Source: UBA1765 sp045615885 (GTDB lineage Bacteria; Fibrobacterota; Fibrobacteria; Fibrobacterales; Fibrobacteraceae). From it: a stretch of 64,000 nucleotides of DNA. The position numbers and the translations under genes are program-made. The stretch's first letter is position 1. Each line of letters opens with the position of its first letter. Below, piece by piece: positions 36,838 to 46,024 of this stretch. A model generated the notes under the pieces. That model was not told the DNA's origin and searched no databases. It worked only from the letters and a program-made list of their open reading frames with translations. The stretch is from positions 29,597 through 93,596 of the forward strand of contig JAZLFR010000051.1 of NCBI GenBank assembly GCA_045615885.1, given 5' to 3'.

Positions 36838-37350
36838 TTATCTTGCATTCAAATAGTCAAGAACTTTCTGAGTCAGGTCGTTTTCGTTTTTCCAGAAAAG
36901 TACCGAGCCGGAAGCGCGGTCCACAACCATGTCATAACCTTCCTGCAAGGCAATTTCATTTACCGCCTTGCGAATAAGCTGAATGATAGGCCCGCTTACC
37001 TTTTCGTTTTCCGTCAAAAGTTCACCGTTGCGGCCATACACCTTAGAAATGAAATCCTTCAATTCCGTTTCCTTCTTGGCATAATCGGCTTCCAGCTCGC
37101 GCTTCTTTTCATCAGAAAGCATCAGAATCTGCTTGTCCAGCTTTTCCTTGATGGAAGCAAGTTCCTTCTGCAGCAAGTTGGCCTGCTGTTCCCATTTAGC
37201 GACCTGGCGGTCAAATTCTTCCTGAGCCTTTCTTGTACCACGATAGCCTTCAAAGATAAGCTTGGAATCTACGTGCGCAATGCGAAGACCATCTTCTGCA
37301 AAAGCGCCCACAAACAGGAACAACGCGACAAGAATAATTTTCTTCAACAT
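36838..37350 (-). CDS. OmpH/Skp-family periplasmic chaperone
   Basis: A 170-residue exported protein. Signal peptide of about 18 residues (LKKIILVALFLFVGAFA), then the OmpH start RIAHVDSKLIFEGYRGTRKAQEEF, a long charged coiled coil (about 45-110) and a C-terminal fold with YDMVVDRASGSVLF. It keeps unfolded outer-membrane proteins soluble on their way to BamA. The ATG begins one base after the bamA stop codon. The long frame upstream of ATG 37350 is inside bamA and is not used. Confidence 0.92.
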   Translation of the reverse strand: MLKKIILVALFLFVGAFAEDGLRIAHVDSKLIFEGYRGTRKAQEEFDRQVAKWEQQANLLQKELASIKEKLDKQILMLSDEKKRELEADYAKKETELKDFISKVYGRNGELLTENEKVSGPIIQLIRKAVNEIALQEGYDMVVDRASGSVLFWKNENDLTQKVLDYLNAR

Positions 37351-37351
37351 A

Positions 37352-40114
37352 TTAGAATCCCTGTCCAATGACAAAGTTGAAGTTCATCGAGCCAATGAAA
37401 TCCTGGTCGTAACCGGAGTAGGTTTCACCGTAATCAAGCGGCCATGCAAAGTCGAATCCAATGATGCCAAGCATCGGCACAATCACACGGAAGCCAAAAC
37501 CGACATCGCGCTTGAGCGAAGACGGATCCCATTCGCTAATCGGATTTTTCTGGTCCTTCGAAACGAACACGTGCGGATCATAGCGATCACCAAATACGTT
37601 ACCGGCATCAAAGAAGAACGGCAACAGGTAGAATACCTGCGGAACGATGCCCCACTGGATTTCAGCTCCCACATACTGGTAACTGCGGCCCAGGCGACGA
37701 TAACCAATGGAACCGGAACTATAGCCACGCATCATGCCTTCGTAGCCCATCACGCCACCCATGGAATAGAGCGTACGGTACTGGAGCGGGCCTCCAAAAA
37801 TCACACCGTACTGGTTCGTAAGGGCAAGGGCAACCTTGTCGCGGAAGAGCGGGAACCACCACTTGATCGTGGCTTCCGTCTTCACGAAATCAAAGTCACT
37901 GCCGAGCACGGCATCTGCCCACTGTATATCAAGCACATAGCGGGACCCATCTGTCGGGAACTGCGGCAGGTTCTTGTCATCGCGGACAATTCTGAAGTTC
38001 AATGCAGATTCGATACCGGTAAACTTGACAAAGCTGCCATCTACGTTCGGGCCCTGTTTGTTCATGAGCCAGCTGTAACCGATCTGGCCATAGAAGTAGT
38101 CGTCCGGCCACTTCAAACGCTTACCAACATAGACGCTACCGCCATAGCGGGTGATATCCGGGTCGTCGTCCTGATCCCACCAACCGTATGTGAGGCTAGC
38201 GCCTACGCTAACCGGGTGGTCAAGGAAGTAAGGTTCAGAGAAGCTGATTGCTCCGTAATGCTTCTGGGAACCATATTCAAGGCTAACAGAAGCACTCTGG
38301 CCATCACCCATGCAGCAGTTCGGGATAGACACACTGGCAGTACCAGTCAAGCCATCGCTTTCACTGTAGGCAACGCCCAAACTGAACTGGCCCGTGCCAG
38401 CTTCCTTTTCGGCAACGGTAAAGTCGAGGTCCACGGTCTGTTCATCTACAACCTTGATGTCCGGGTTCACAAAGTCAAAATAGTTCAACTGCATGATTTC
38501 GCGGAAGCTTCGTTCAAGCGCAGACTGGCGGTAAGTATCGCCCGGGAACAAGCGCACTTCGCGACGGATAACCTTATCCTTAGTTTTTGTATTGCCGTGG
38601 ATATATACCTTGTGGATAGAAGCCGGCAAGCCTTCGTACATGCGGAAGCTCAAGTTCACAACGGAATCGTTCACGAATTCGCGGGATTCTTCGAACTGGG
38701 CAAAGATATAGCCGTCTTCACGGTAAGCATCGAGCATGGCACGCTTTGTGGCTTCGTATGCATAGTAGTCAAACGGCTCACCCTTTTCCAAGCGGACTGT
38801 ATGCTGCAATTCAATTTCTTTCAAGACCTCATTACCAGAGAAATGCACGTCGCCAGCATAATACTTGCGGCCGAGGTTCAACTTGATAACGGTTTCGATT
38901 GCATTGGAAATTCGTGCGGAATCGTACTTGACGAGAGCCGGGAACATTTCTTCCAAGGTGTAGCGGACAAGTCGCTTTTCATCATAGGCCTTGCGCTTGC
39001 GGCCTTTCTGCAAAAGTGAATCGATCGCCGGATTCTGCCACTTGCGTTCCGGCAAATTGGCAATCCATTCATCACGTAGATCGCCATACTTGATGATGCC
39101 ATTTACAATTTCACTTGCAACTACCTCATCGCCAACATACGGCAGCGGAACAGAATGTTCATGGCGGTTGCGACGGTAACGACGGAAATAGTGATTTGGA
39201 AGTTCACGAGTGCGACCAGCCATGCGGTGCATCAAATGCGTGGTATCTTCGATGGCATTGTTCAATTGGTTGTAAAGGCGCTCCAGCTTGTCACCCTTTG
39301 CAATCATGCGTCCCATGTAGAAGCTGCAAGTGGAATCGAGCATGTAGTCGGCGCGGTATTCCAAAAGTTCGGCATCCAAATAGCCAAAGTGACGGGCAGC
39401 ATTCAAAACGGTATCTCGGTCCGCTTCAAAGAGAAATTCCTTGAATTCGCCATCGGCCCACCAGTTCGCGACCTTCAAAGTCATGCGGTCCGTAAATTCT
39501 TCCGGCGGGATTTCTTCATTGCCTTCGATGGAAACGTTACGAACTCGTACCTTATCCCCTTCACGGACAACGAATCGCACCCTGTTTTCGTAGTCGGACA
39601 CGCGTTCTTCCTGGTAGCCGACCTCGGCAAGCAAATAGCCCTCGGAGCGATAGTGTGCCAAAATATTCTGACGGTCGCGTTCCAATTGCGCCTTGCTGTA
39701 AACCTGACCATGCAAAAGCGACACTTTAAGCATCAAGTCTTCCACAGAAATCTCGTCATAACCTTCAAACACGACGGTATCGAGAGCCGGCTGTTCCTTG
39801 ACTCTAAAAATCAAGTCCATTTCATTTGGATTGCCCGTGTAGTCAACCCACGCCGAGACATCGTCGAAATAGCCAGATTCATAAAGAGATGTAACGCTAG
39901 CCTGGATCTTATCAGAAAGAATGGATGGCGCCAGACGCTGCCCTTCACGAACGCTAACGCGGCTAAGGACAGAACGTTCATCCATATTCATAATGCCCTC
40001 GACACGCACATAGCGAATCTTGTTCTCCGCCATGAATTCTTCGGAGGGGTCAAGAAGCTGAGCATTCACGCTCAATGCAACAAAGCACAAAAATGCAAAT
40101 ATACGTAACAGCAG
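37352..40114 (-). CDS. bamA: Outer-membrane assembly factor BamA (start codon unusual)
   Basis: About 920 residues. A series of POTRA domains (IRYVRVEGIMNMDERS, DTVVFEGYDEISVEDL, VRNVSIEGNEEI, KYYAGDVHFSGNEVL, HKVYIHGNTKTKDKV) is followed by the 16-strand Omp85 barrel with LGVAYSESDGLTGTASVSI, an MRGYSSGSIG segment and a C-terminal NFNFVIGQGF. An extra charged segment (about residues 255-385) lies between the third POTRA and the later ones. A proper signal peptide (LLLRIFAFLCFVALSVNA) is encoded only upstream of TTG 40090, where no ATG, GTG or TTG is in frame. CTG 40114, six bases after a GGTAGG site, is my choice; ATT 40129 is the alternative. Confidence 0.9.
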   Translation of the reverse strand: MLLRIFAFLCFVALSVNAQLLDPSEEFMAENKIRYVRVEGIMNMDERSVLSRVSVREGQRLAPSILSDKIQASVTSLYESGYFDDVSAWVDYTGNPNEMDLIFRVKEQPALDTVVFEGYDEISVEDLMLKVSLLHGQVYSKAQLERDRQNILAHYRSEGYLLAEVGYQEERVSDYENRVRFVVREGDKVRVRNVSIEGNEEIPPEEFTDRMTLKVANWWADGEFKEFLFEADRDTVLNAARHFGYLDAELLEYRADYMLDSTCSFYMGRMIAKGDKLERLYNQLNNAIEDTTHLMHRMAGRTRELPNHYFRRYRRNRHEHSVPLPYVGDEVVASEIVNGIIKYGDLRDEWIANLPERKWQNPAIDSLLQKGRKRKAYDEKRLVRYTLEEMFPALVKYDSARISNAIETVIKLNLGRKYYAGDVHFSGNEVLKEIELQHTVRLEKGEPFDYYAYEATKRAMLDAYREDGYIFAQFEESREFVNDSVVNLSFRMYEGLPASIHKVYIHGNTKTKDKVIRREVRLFPGDTYRQSALERSFREIMQLNYFDFVNPDIKVVDEQTVDLDFTVAEKEAGTGQFSLGVAYSESDGLTGTASVSIPNCCMGDGQSASVSLEYGSQKHYGAISFSEPYFLDHPVSVGASLTYGWWDQDDDPDITRYGGSVYVGKRLKWPDDYFYGQIGYSWLMNKQGPNVDGSFVKFTGIESALNFRIVRDDKNLPQFPTDGSRYVLDIQWADAVLGSDFDFVKTEATIKWWFPLFRDKVALALTNQYGVIFGGPLQYRTLYSMGGVMGYEGMMRGYSSGSIGYRRLGRSYQYVGAEIQWGIVPQVFYLLPFFFDAGNVFGDRYDPHVFVSKDQKNPISEWDPSSLKRDVGFGFRVIVPMLGIIGFDFAWPLDYGETYSGYDQDFIGSMNFNFVIGQGF

Positions 40115-40154
40115 AAAAAACCTACCAATATCAAGAAATTAGACGCGCTCAAAA

Positions 40155-40190
40155 ATACAAAAAAGCCGTTTGCAAAAAAAAGCAAACGGC
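40155..40190 (-). terminator. Intrinsic terminator of the rRNA methyltransferase gene
   Basis: Nine-base stem GCCGTTTGC / GCAAACGGC around eight A residues, followed on the minus strand by TTTTTTGTATTTTTG. It leaves only about 40-50 bases for the bamA promoter and leader. Confidence 0.85.
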
Positions 40191-40244
40191 GAAAAATGGG
40201 CGGCGAATGGCAGTCAAAGCATAGATTACATAAACGTTTGTGCA

Positions 40245-41009
40245 CTATGAGCTTATTTTTTTCAATTTAGCGCAATAAATCGGCCCACGCCCACCACATA
40301 AATCAGGCAGCATGCGCACTCCAAATTCCGTGCGTTCCGTACCCTCGAACTTCGGCTCCAAGGGCACGATTTCAAGCATTCCTTTGCGTTTTTTCAAAAT
40401 TTTTGCGACAACCTGGTCGTTTTCTTCATCAGCCAGGGCGCAAGTGCTGTAAACAAGTTCGCCGCCCACACGCAGTGCATCTACGCCAGAAGCCAACAGG
40501 GCCCCCTGTTCCACGGCAAGGCGCTTGATGCGCTTTGGATTCCATATGGCCAAATGTTCCGGAGACTCCATCACATGGCGTTCCGAGGAGCACGGAGCAT
40601 CCACAAGAACCCGGTCAAAGGCCTCGCTACGGTAGCGGCCAAAGCGGTCGCCACTGTAACCGGAAACTGTTACAACGCTAGCCCATACCGAAGGCAGGCA
40701 GTTCTCCACGACCCGCTTCAGACGTTCGCGCCGATCGGGGGAACGGTCGTTGCTCTGCAACGTTCCGCTTCCTGCAAGGCACGAAGCCAAAACTAGCGTT
40801 TTGCCGCCCGGCGCCGCACACATGTCAAGCACATCCATGCCAGGTTCCACCCCAAGCGCATTTGCAGCAAACCAGGAAGCCTCGTCCAAATAGTATGGTT
40901 CCGCATTTTCAAACTTGAGCTCCATCGGCCTGTTTTCACCAGCCAACGCCTCTCGCAAGGAATTCCAACGTTCACCAAAAATGCCTTGAAAGTATTCAAA
41001 AAAATCCAT
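40245..41009 (-). CDS. RNA (cytosine-5) methyltransferase, NOL1/NOP2/Sun family
   Basis: A 254-residue SAM-dependent methyltransferase of the RsmB/RsmF group, catalytic core only. SAM loop MDVLDMCAAPGGKTLVLAS, then motif IV VDAPCSSERHV and motif VI STCALADEENDQVV, with the two catalytic cysteines. The N-terminal RNA-binding domain and the C-terminal PUA-like extension of the larger relatives are absent. ATG 41009 is chosen; the frame extends only 11 codons further. Target rRNA position unknown. Confidence 0.9.
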   Translation of the reverse strand: MDFFEYFQGIFGERWNSLREALAGENRPMELKFENAEPYYLDEASWFAANALGVEPGMDVLDMCAAPGGKTLVLASCLAGSGTLQSNDRSPDRRERLKRVVENCLPSVWASVVTVSGYSGDRFGRYRSEAFDRVLVDAPCSSERHVMESPEHLAIWNPKRIKRLAVEQGALLASGVDALRVGGELVYSTCALADEENDQVVAKILKKRKGMLEIVPLEPKFEGTERTEFGVRMLPDLCGGRGPIYCAKLKKISS

Positions 41010-41040
41010 GGTGGCAAATATAGCATTCTTCAAAAAAAAC

Positions 41041-41071
41041 AAAAAAAACTCGCAGGGATCAACCTGCGAGT
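41041..41071 (-). terminator. Intrinsic terminator of the Ser-rich lipoprotein gene
   Basis: Ten-base stem AACTCGCAGG / CCTGCGAGTT, six-base loop, with a long T run on the minus strand. It lies 20 bases past the lipoprotein stop. Confidence 0.88.
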
Positions 41072-41091
41072 TTTTTCATTCAAGAATCAAA

Positions 41092-42093
41092 TTACTTGTA
41101 GTAAATGATTGTCAAGGAGCCATGATCGTCATCCTTGAACTTGCTCATGTCAATGTAGAGCGGGAATTTACCCTTGGCAGTCTTTACGATGTACCAGGAG
41201 AGCTGTTCAGCTTCGATCTTGCTAGAGGAACCGCCACCAGAAACGGAGCTTACGTCCTTTTCACACATCGATTCATCAGCAATCTGCGGGCCATCGGCAG
41301 CGATAAATTCAACGCCATCGGCAGCAACGAGATATGCAGTTTCATCGCTTACCTTGAGAGAAATATCAGCGTCGCCTTCTTCGCCAGTGGCCAAATTCAA
41401 TTCATACATATCGGAAGCAACGTTGTTGGAAAGCGTAACTTCATTAGCCTTGAGTTCCTTGCACTTTTCTTCAGCCACAGAAGAGGAAGATTCCGGTTCT
41501 TCAGACTTGCAAGTCTTTGTAAAAGACATGGTAGAATCCAAAGTCTTGTAAGTAAACGAAGTTTCCTGATCGGCAAAATCTTCCGTCGGTACGAACTTTG
41601 CTGTAGAATGGACATAGAGATAGAGGCGATAATCACCGCATCCTTCCACTTCGTCCAAATTGATCTTTGAAATACCCTTCTTCAATGGAACGATGGCCTT
41701 TCCAAAAGATTCGCTATTCATTTCGATTGTCAAAGGAGCAACGGTAATTTTTCCGTTATCTTCAATCTTGCCGACCTCGATTCTAACGCTATCGATTACA
41801 GCGGCAACTCTCTGCACATCATATTCGATGCGATCATCATTAAAACGAGTGTCGGTTTCCAAAGTTCCCTTGATAGTAAGGCTTTCACCACCTTCACCGT
41901 TAGACTCGGTTGTTGCAGCCAAGTCAACATACTTGACAGGAGATGCTGAGTCAAGATCTTTATCAACAACGAATTCCTGTGCAGAAGAAGAAGAATCGCC
42001 GCTATCGCTAGCGCCAGAGCTGCTGTCGTCGCCGCAGGCAAAGAAAGCTGCTGCAGCAATGGAAAGCAAACCGAACTTCCAGAATTTTTTCAT
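41092..42093 (-). CDS. Lipoprotein of unknown function with Ser/Asp linker
   Basis: A 333-residue protein with lipobox FFAC at about residue 20, then a GDDSSSGASDSGDSSSS linker like that of the CotH lipoprotein. The rest is beta-rich and acidic. Two halves start with similar content: residues about 40-205 and, after EEPESSSSVAEEKCKEL, about 225-333. No family is recognised. ATG 42093 with AAGAGG before it is the start. It is monocistronic between terminators, with 190 bases up to the divergent CoA-transferase gene. Probably cell-surface exposed. Confidence 0.72.
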   Translation of the reverse strand: MKKFWKFGLLSIAAAAFFACGDDSSSGASDSGDSSSSAQEFVVDKDLDSASPVKYVDLAATTESNGEGGESLTIKGTLETDTRFNDDRIEYDVQRVAAVIDSVRIEVGKIEDNGKITVAPLTIEMNSESFGKAIVPLKKGISKINLDEVEGCGDYRLYLYVHSTAKFVPTEDFADQETSFTYKTLDSTMSFTKTCKSEEPESSSSVAEEKCKELKANEVTLSNNVASDMYELNLATGEEGDADISLKVSDETAYLVAADGVEFIAADGPQIADESMCEKDVSSVSGGGSSSKIEAEQLSWYIVKTAKGKFPLYIDMSKFKDDDHGSLTIIYYK

Positions 42094-42283
42094 AAAAAAC
42101 CTCTTAAAATATTTTTTCTTGAATATATTCAATTTTTTCCAACCTCGCACTGTTTGTAAACATTTTTTACCAAAAAGTTCATTTTCCCGTTGCAAAACAA
42201 TGGAAAAGCGTACATTCAGCAACAAAAAACTATCTTGTTTTGGCTAAACGGTCAAAAAACACCTTGCCCTCGCATCTAAAAAT

Positions 42284-43765
42284 ATGCTTTCCGATAAAAT
42301 TTGTACTCCAGAAGCTTGTGCTGAACACATCCAGAATGGCGAAGTAGTCGGCGTATCCGGCTTTACCCTCGCAGGATACCCAAAACTCATTCCTACGGCA
42401 CTTGCCACGCGGGCCCAGGAACTGCACGACGCTGGCAAGGATTTTCAGATTACCCTCTTTTCGGGAGCTTCTACCGGAGACTCTTGCGACGGCGCCCTGG
42501 CCCGCGCAAACGCAATCGCACTGCGAGCTCCGTACCAGTCCAACGCGGCCCTTAGAGCAGCAACAAACTCCGGTTGCCTCAAATATCTTGATGAACATTT
42601 GGGCGTCATGGGCCTTCGCGTTCGCGAAGGAACGTTCCCCGCCCCGACCACGGTAATTCTCGAAGCGGCACACATCTCTGACGACGGTAAAATATACCTG
42701 TCCTCTTCGGGCGGCAATACGATAGCCTATGTTGAACGGGCAAAACAAGTTTTCATTGAATGGAACACCCGCTATGGTGAAAAGTTCTGCGGCATCCACG
42801 ACACCTACCTGACAGACCTTGCCCCAGGCACACGCCCGATTCCGATCCAGCGTGCAGGCGAACGCGCAGGCGCTGACTACATCACTATCCCCGAAGATAA
42901 AATCGCTGGAATCGTGATGAGCGACGGCTGTGATGAAGTCAAGCCGTTCACGCCGCCAGACAGCGTAGCCGAAACAATCGCTGGCTACATTCTGGAATTC
43001 ATAGCAAGCGAACGCAAAAAGGGCCGCCTCCCGGAAGGGCTCCCCTACCAGAGCGGCGTAGGCAACGTGGCAAACGCGGTACTTTCGGCAATGGCAAACG
43101 ACCCGCTATTGCACCAGGTGGATTTGTTCACCGAAGTCATCCAGGAAGCCTGCGTTCCTCTTTTGAAGGCAGGCAAGCTCGGCGTTGCCTCCGGCACGGC
43201 GCTCACACTTTCGGCTCCCGCCTGGGACGAATTTTTGCAGAATGCTGACGATTGGAAACGCCATTTCATTTTGCGCCAGCAGGAAGTTTCGAACAGTCCG
43301 GAACTTATCCGCCGACTGGGCGTGATTTCAATGAACACGGCCCTTGAATGCGACATTTTCGGAAATGTCAACAGTTCGCATGTTTGCGGCACATCCATGA
43401 TGAACGGCATCGGCGGTTCCGCCGACTTTGCACGCAACGCCCGCCTCGGCTTCTTCATGACCCCGTCAACGGCAAAGAACGGAGCAATTTCTGCAATAGT
43501 CCCTCTCGTCAGCCACGTGGACCACACGGAACACGATACGCAGATTTTTGTAACGGAACAAGGGATCGCAGACTTGCGAGGTCTCTCTGCCGTAGAAAAA
43601 GCATACAGCATCATCGAGCATTGCGCCCACCCGGACTACCGCGAAGAACTCAGGAGTGAATTGAAATTTGGCCTGGAACACGCCAAAGGGAAACATATCC
43701 CGGTATCCTTGGAACGAGCATTCCTATTCCACAAGCGCTTCCTAGAAACAGGAAGCATGAAATAA
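42284..43765 (+). CDS. Acetyl-CoA hydrolase/transferase family, probable succinyl-CoA:acetate CoA-transferase
   Basis: A 493-residue class I CoA-transferase of the Cat1/AarC group. Signatures: VSGFTLAGYPKLIPTAL near the start, IPIQRAGERAGADYI, NGIGGSADFARNARLGFFMTPS, and FVTEQGIADLRGLSAVEKA, where the Glu of VTEQG forms the CoA thioester. It would move CoA between succinyl-CoA and acetate, a step that fits a succinate/acetate fermenter. Exact substrate is inferred from the family. Monocistronic, with a terminator at 43771-43815; no strong ribosome site is seen. Confidence 0.9.
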   Translation: MLSDKICTPEACAEHIQNGEVVGVSGFTLAGYPKLIPTALATRAQELHDAGKDFQITLFSGASTGDSCDGALARANAIALRAPYQSNAALRAATNSGCLKYLDEHLGVMGLRVREGTFPAPTTVILEAAHISDDGKIYLSSSGGNTIAYVERAKQVFIEWNTRYGEKFCGIHDTYLTDLAPGTRPIPIQRAGERAGADYITIPEDKIAGIVMSDGCDEVKPFTPPDSVAETIAGYILEFIASERKKGRLPEGLPYQSGVGNVANAVLSAMANDPLLHQVDLFTEVIQEACVPLLKAGKLGVASGTALTLSAPAWDEFLQNADDWKRHFILRQQEVSNSPELIRRLGVISMNTALECDIFGNVNSSHVCGTSMMNGIGGSADFARNARLGFFMTPSTAKNGAISAIVPLVSHVDHTEHDTQIFVTEQGIADLRGLSAVEKAYSIIEHCAHPDYREELRSELKFGLEHAKGKHIPVSLERAFLFHKRFLETGSMK

Positions 43766-43770
43766 AAATA

Positions 43771-43815
43771 GTGAAAAAAAAGCCGCCATTCTCCATGAAT
43801 CGGCGGCTCTCTTTT
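43771..43815. terminator. Bidirectional terminator between CoA-transferase and PorV-like genes
   Basis: Stem AGCCGCC / GGCGGCT with an inner ATTC/GAAT helix, A run on the left and CTCTCTTTTT on the right. It separates two converging genes. Confidence 0.75.
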
Positions 43816-43840
43816 TGTACCAAAAGTAAAGCTTTTAAGT

Positions 43841-46024
43841 CTAGAATCTAAACAGCAAGCCGAAGCGCATCTGGCCATCGCGCACACCGTCGCCATTGCC
43901 AACATCCTTGATAGTGGCAAAGTCGAACTGGAACACGTCGGACAGCATAAAGCCAAAGCCGAAATCAACTTCCTGGCGCTGGCCAGTGCGGTCATAAAGG
44001 TAACCCAAACGGAGAGCTACCGTATTGGCGTAGATATATTCGGCACCGACATTGAACACGCCCTGCATCAAGGAATTCTTAGCCTTGGTTGCACCAGAGC
44101 CGTCAATATCATCACTGCCGAAGGCCTTCCATGCAGAAATGTAGAACGGTTCCGGATTGCCCTTGTCGTCATCCATCACGACTTCACGGTTGTAATCGGC
44201 GCCGAGGGTGAGCTTGTGGTCGGCAAGCTTGAGCAAGTCGTAGGCAAGGCCCAGGCGCCATGTGAGCGGAATCGGGTCTTCATCGGACTTGTCAACGTAA
44301 TAGACGCTCGGACCGATGTTGTTGAGCACGAGAGCAAAGCTCAAGTCATCTACAAACAGGTCCTTCTTCAAAAGACCCACGTCGAAGGCATAGCTGAATG
44401 TCGTTGCCTTCTGGCTCTTTGCAGAACCGGAGCTCAAGTCAGAATAGAAAAGTTTTGCAGTAAGGCCAAGGCCCCAGCCGTCGCCAAGCTGCGTACCGTA
44501 GCTGAAGCCGCCGACAATTTCATAGCTATTGTAAGCGACAAGGTCATCGGAGGTATATTCGTCAGAAACCACCGTGGAACCGAACGAAACAAAGTTCACG
44601 AAGAAACCGAGCGTGCCCCATTCAGCGACAGGAACTGTCATAGCTGCATACAGGTGGTAAAGGTCCGGAATATTCAAGACTGGCAAAAGCTGTTCATAGA
44701 AGAACACGAGCTGGTAGTCGGCATCCTTGTACATTTCCATGCCGTTTGCCGTGCTGAACCAAACATCGTTGCCCTGCGGAAGCACTGCGTACACATGGTT
44801 GTCGGTAAGGCCGTTGCCAGAGTGGTAGTGGTTCCATTCGTCATCAGCAGGCTGTTCCTCTTCGCCTGGGCGCTTTTCAAGTTCAGCCTTCTTGCCGCTA
44901 GCCGTTGCATAGTCCGGCAGATGGCGCCACACGCCCTTGTTCGTTGCAATCCAGATTGCACCCTTGCGGTCTACAGAAATATCGTTCACTGTGTTGTCTT
45001 CAAAGCGAACCTGTTCCCACTTACGCAAGTTGAAATGAGAGAGGCCGCCGTTGTGAGCTGCCCAGACATGGCCGGAGCTATCTACGACTATGACCCCAGG
45101 TTCGGCGTTAAAAACGCCATCTTCTTCGGTAAACAGGCTCCAACGGTCCTTGTCGTTGTTGCTCTTCTTTGGCACAAGGCGGGCGATACCCGCGCCATGC
45201 ACAGACACATAAAGTTCCTTGCGGGATTCAGACCAGGCAAGGCCGCGAATGTCCTGCTTCGGGAGGACCACGCCCTTGCGTTCAACCGTTCCATTGCGGT
45301 AGGAATACAGGCCGTCTTCGGTACCGATCCAGAGTGTAGCGCCCTGATTTGCAATGGTGTTAATACGATGTTCGCCGATTTCCTTTTCAAAGGACTTCCA
45401 GGTGCGGCCGTCAAAGCGCCAGAGGCCCTTCGGAGTTCCGACCCAAAGCTTTTCGGTGCGGGCTTCGTACAAAAGAGCCGTAATGGAATCCTTGACCACG
45501 AGGTTCAAAGGAATCTTCACATCGACAACATACGATTCGTCCTGGGCAGATTCCACGCCATTGAACTTCTTTACCTGGCGGGTGTATTCATCGAGGCCGC
45601 GTTCCGTGCCTACATAGGTGCGTACAGCATCGCGAATCTTGGCATTGCCTTCGAGCGTGACCACGGTATAGTCGGCCCAACGGTCGCCATCGAACTTCAA
45701 GATACCGTTGCCCGTACCTGCCCAGAGTTCGCTTTTAGAAAAGAAACCTGCACGGGAGCGAGCGGCAAGCTTTGTAAAGGCGGGAGCGCCGTTAGCACCC
45801 TTTGCCGGGTAGGAAACCTTCCATTCGTCGGCCAGCGGGCCAAAGGCGAGGCCTGCCGGGTTGTAATACATCGCCGTAGCGTCGTCTGCAATGGCAGCAC
45901 CGACTTCACCCATACCGAGCTGACGAGTACCGACCGGCATCTGCAGAGTAATGATAGCTGAACCGGCAGCGCTGGCTGCCACCGGCAAAATCAACAAAGT
46001 CAAAAGTGCGAATAGTTTACGCAA
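43841..46024 (-). CDS. PorV/PorQ-like outer-membrane barrel with inserted beta-propeller
   Basis: About 727 residues. Signal peptide MRKLFALLTLLILPVAASA. Residues 25-65 carry the PorV/UPF0164 start (GTRQLGMGEVGAAIADDATAMYYNPAGLAF). Residues about 95-435 are a string of two-component-regulator-type propeller blades (LWVGTPKGLWRFDGRTW, LWIGTEDGLYSYRNG, IWIATNKGVWRHLP, VWFSTANGMEMY). From about 440 the PorV barrel resumes and ends in QMRFGLLFRF. PorV proteins shuttle type IX cargo at the outer membrane. TTG 46024 with GGAGG upstream is preferred; ATG 46057 is possible but overlaps the upstream gene more. Confidence 0.78.
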   Translation of the reverse strand: MRKLFALLTLLILPVAASAAGSAIITLQMPVGTRQLGMGEVGAAIADDATAMYYNPAGLAFGPLADEWKVSYPAKGANGAPAFTKLAARSRAGFFSKSELWAGTGNGILKFDGDRWADYTVVTLEGNAKIRDAVRTYVGTERGLDEYTRQVKKFNGVESAQDESYVVDVKIPLNLVVKDSITALLYEARTEKLWVGTPKGLWRFDGRTWKSFEKEIGEHRINTIANQGATLWIGTEDGLYSYRNGTVERKGVVLPKQDIRGLAWSESRKELYVSVHGAGIARLVPKKSNNDKDRWSLFTEEDGVFNAEPGVIVVDSSGHVWAAHNGGLSHFNLRKWEQVRFEDNTVNDISVDRKGAIWIATNKGVWRHLPDYATASGKKAELEKRPGEEEQPADDEWNHYHSGNGLTDNHVYAVLPQGNDVWFSTANGMEMYKDADYQLVFFYEQLLPVLNIPDLYHLYAAMTVPVAEWGTLGFFVNFVSFGSTVVSDEYTSDDLVAYNSYEIVGGFSYGTQLGDGWGLGLTAKLFYSDLSSGSAKSQKATTFSYAFDVGLLKKDLFVDDLSFALVLNNIGPSVYYVDKSDEDPIPLTWRLGLAYDLLKLADHKLTLGADYNREVVMDDDKGNPEPFYISAWKAFGSDDIDGSGATKAKNSLMQGVFNVGAEYIYANTVALRLGYLYDRTGQRQEVDFGFGFMLSDVFQFDFATIKDVGNGDGVRDGQMRFGLLFRF

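Noticed and set aside
37262..39019. 585-codon open frame on the + strand opposite bamA
   Set aside because: It lies wholly antisense to bamA and skp, and its translation has no family features. It reflects codon bias of the true gene.
40090..40090. TTG 40090 as the bamA start
   Set aside because: It would leave only about ten residues before the mature part, too short for a signal peptide, while a full signal sequence is encoded just upstream.
44216..45961. 581-codon open frame on the + strand opposite the PorV-like gene
   Set aside because: Antisense to a gene with signal peptide, propeller and barrel motifs; no ribosome site or known motif.
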